Below, piece after piece: positions 63,560 to 64,000 of a DNA stretch of 64,000 nucleotides. Source of the stretch: Circinella umbellata (taxonomy: Eukaryota > Mucoromycota > Mucoromycetes > Mucorales > Lichtheimiaceae); NCBI GenBank assembly GCA_025093555.1, contig JAIWNF010000014.1, positions 186,001-250,000 on the forward strand. The letters are read 5' to 3'. A model generated the notes under the pieces. The model did not search any database. It was given only the letters and a program-made list of their open reading frames with translations, and was not told the origin of the DNA. The position numbers were made by a program, and so were the translations under genes. Each line of letters begins with the position of its first letter. The first letter of the stretch is position 1.

Positions 63560-64000
63560 TAGTAAAAAAAAGAATTTGAAAGATAAAGTTTATCACATAT
63601 CTTTTGATGAGTTTTTGTTGTCTATTTATATTCTCATTTTCCTTGTTCATGTAATTAAATTTGAATAGGTTGCAGCAAGTGATTAATGCATTAAGCTTAA
63701 ATTGAAATTAAAACTCCTAATGTTTGAAAAACATTAATAAATAACAATAATTTTTCTGCTGGTTATATTTTGTATTGGTAACTCTGATGATATTATATGT
63801 ATGTATCTAATCATCATATTCTTTTTATTTATTTATTTTTTTAACATTATATAATAACAGTAATAAGGACGAGAGTGAAAAAGATAATATAAGTGTTAGA
63901 AGGAAAATGATTACATTATAATATTATATTATGCTTTCATATATAATCTTAATTATTTTGTGTGGGGAAGATTGAATTGTTTTTAATCCTTCAATATTTC
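63560..64000. other. AT-rich end of window
   Basis: The minus frame of the broken gene extends a little upstream to an ATG at 63650, which might be an alternative start. Nothing else is supported. Confidence 0.45.

Overview
The window looks like nuclear DNA of a fungus, most likely a Mucoromycota (zygomycete-type) species. It is AT-rich, its genes are broken by many short GT...AG introns (mostly about 55-150 nt), intergenic DNA is full of A/T runs, and every recognisable protein is eukaryotic. Several families (LYRM2-type LYR protein, NDUFA4/MLRQ subunit, striatin, AIG1-type hydrolase) are absent or very different in budding yeast, which fits an early-diverging filamentous fungus. The species is not determined. 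All gene models were built by hand: exons were joined only where the donor, acceptor and reading phase agree and the total coding length is a multiple of three.

Layout. 1-6779 has no supported gene but holds a probable TA-flanked inverted-repeat element (2472-3398) and degraded open frames. 6780-18815 is gene-dense: Rieske iron-sulfur protein, a Ytp1-like membrane protein, mitochondrial ribosomal protein uS17m, a LYRM2-like protein, glucosidase II alpha (minus strand) and a DinB-like protein. After a 2.9 kb gap come a secreted cysteine-containing protein and mitochondrial EF-Tu (21736-26093). A second gap is followed by two minus-strand genes, an NDUFA4-like subunit and striatin (28779-33393). 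Then come PHO88/SND3, SEC61 alpha, a proline-rich surface protein and COQ7 (36009-44013). The right third holds a class-3 aldehyde dehydrogenase, a tiny membrane protein, an AIG1/ADTRP-like hydrolase, a peroxisomal 2,4-dienoyl-CoA reductase, TFIIH subunit TFB1 and an HSF-type transcription factor (46946-61825). A broken gene lies at 62985-63559.

How the genes relate. There are no operons, and neighbours are mostly independent housekeeping genes. Two themes recur. Mitochondrial respiration and translation: Rieske protein, uS17m, LYRM2, EF-Tu, NDUFA4, COQ7. ER entry, targeting and folding: SEC61 alpha, PHO88/SND3, glucosidase II. Lipid and aldehyde metabolism is represented by ALDH3, the dienoyl-CoA reductase and the AIG1-like protein.

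I found no convincing new multi-gene system. The most unusual items are the very small exons (7, 9 and 17 nt), two short insertions that look mobile, a coiled-coil gene that appears to be decaying, and two lineage-type surface proteins of unknown role.
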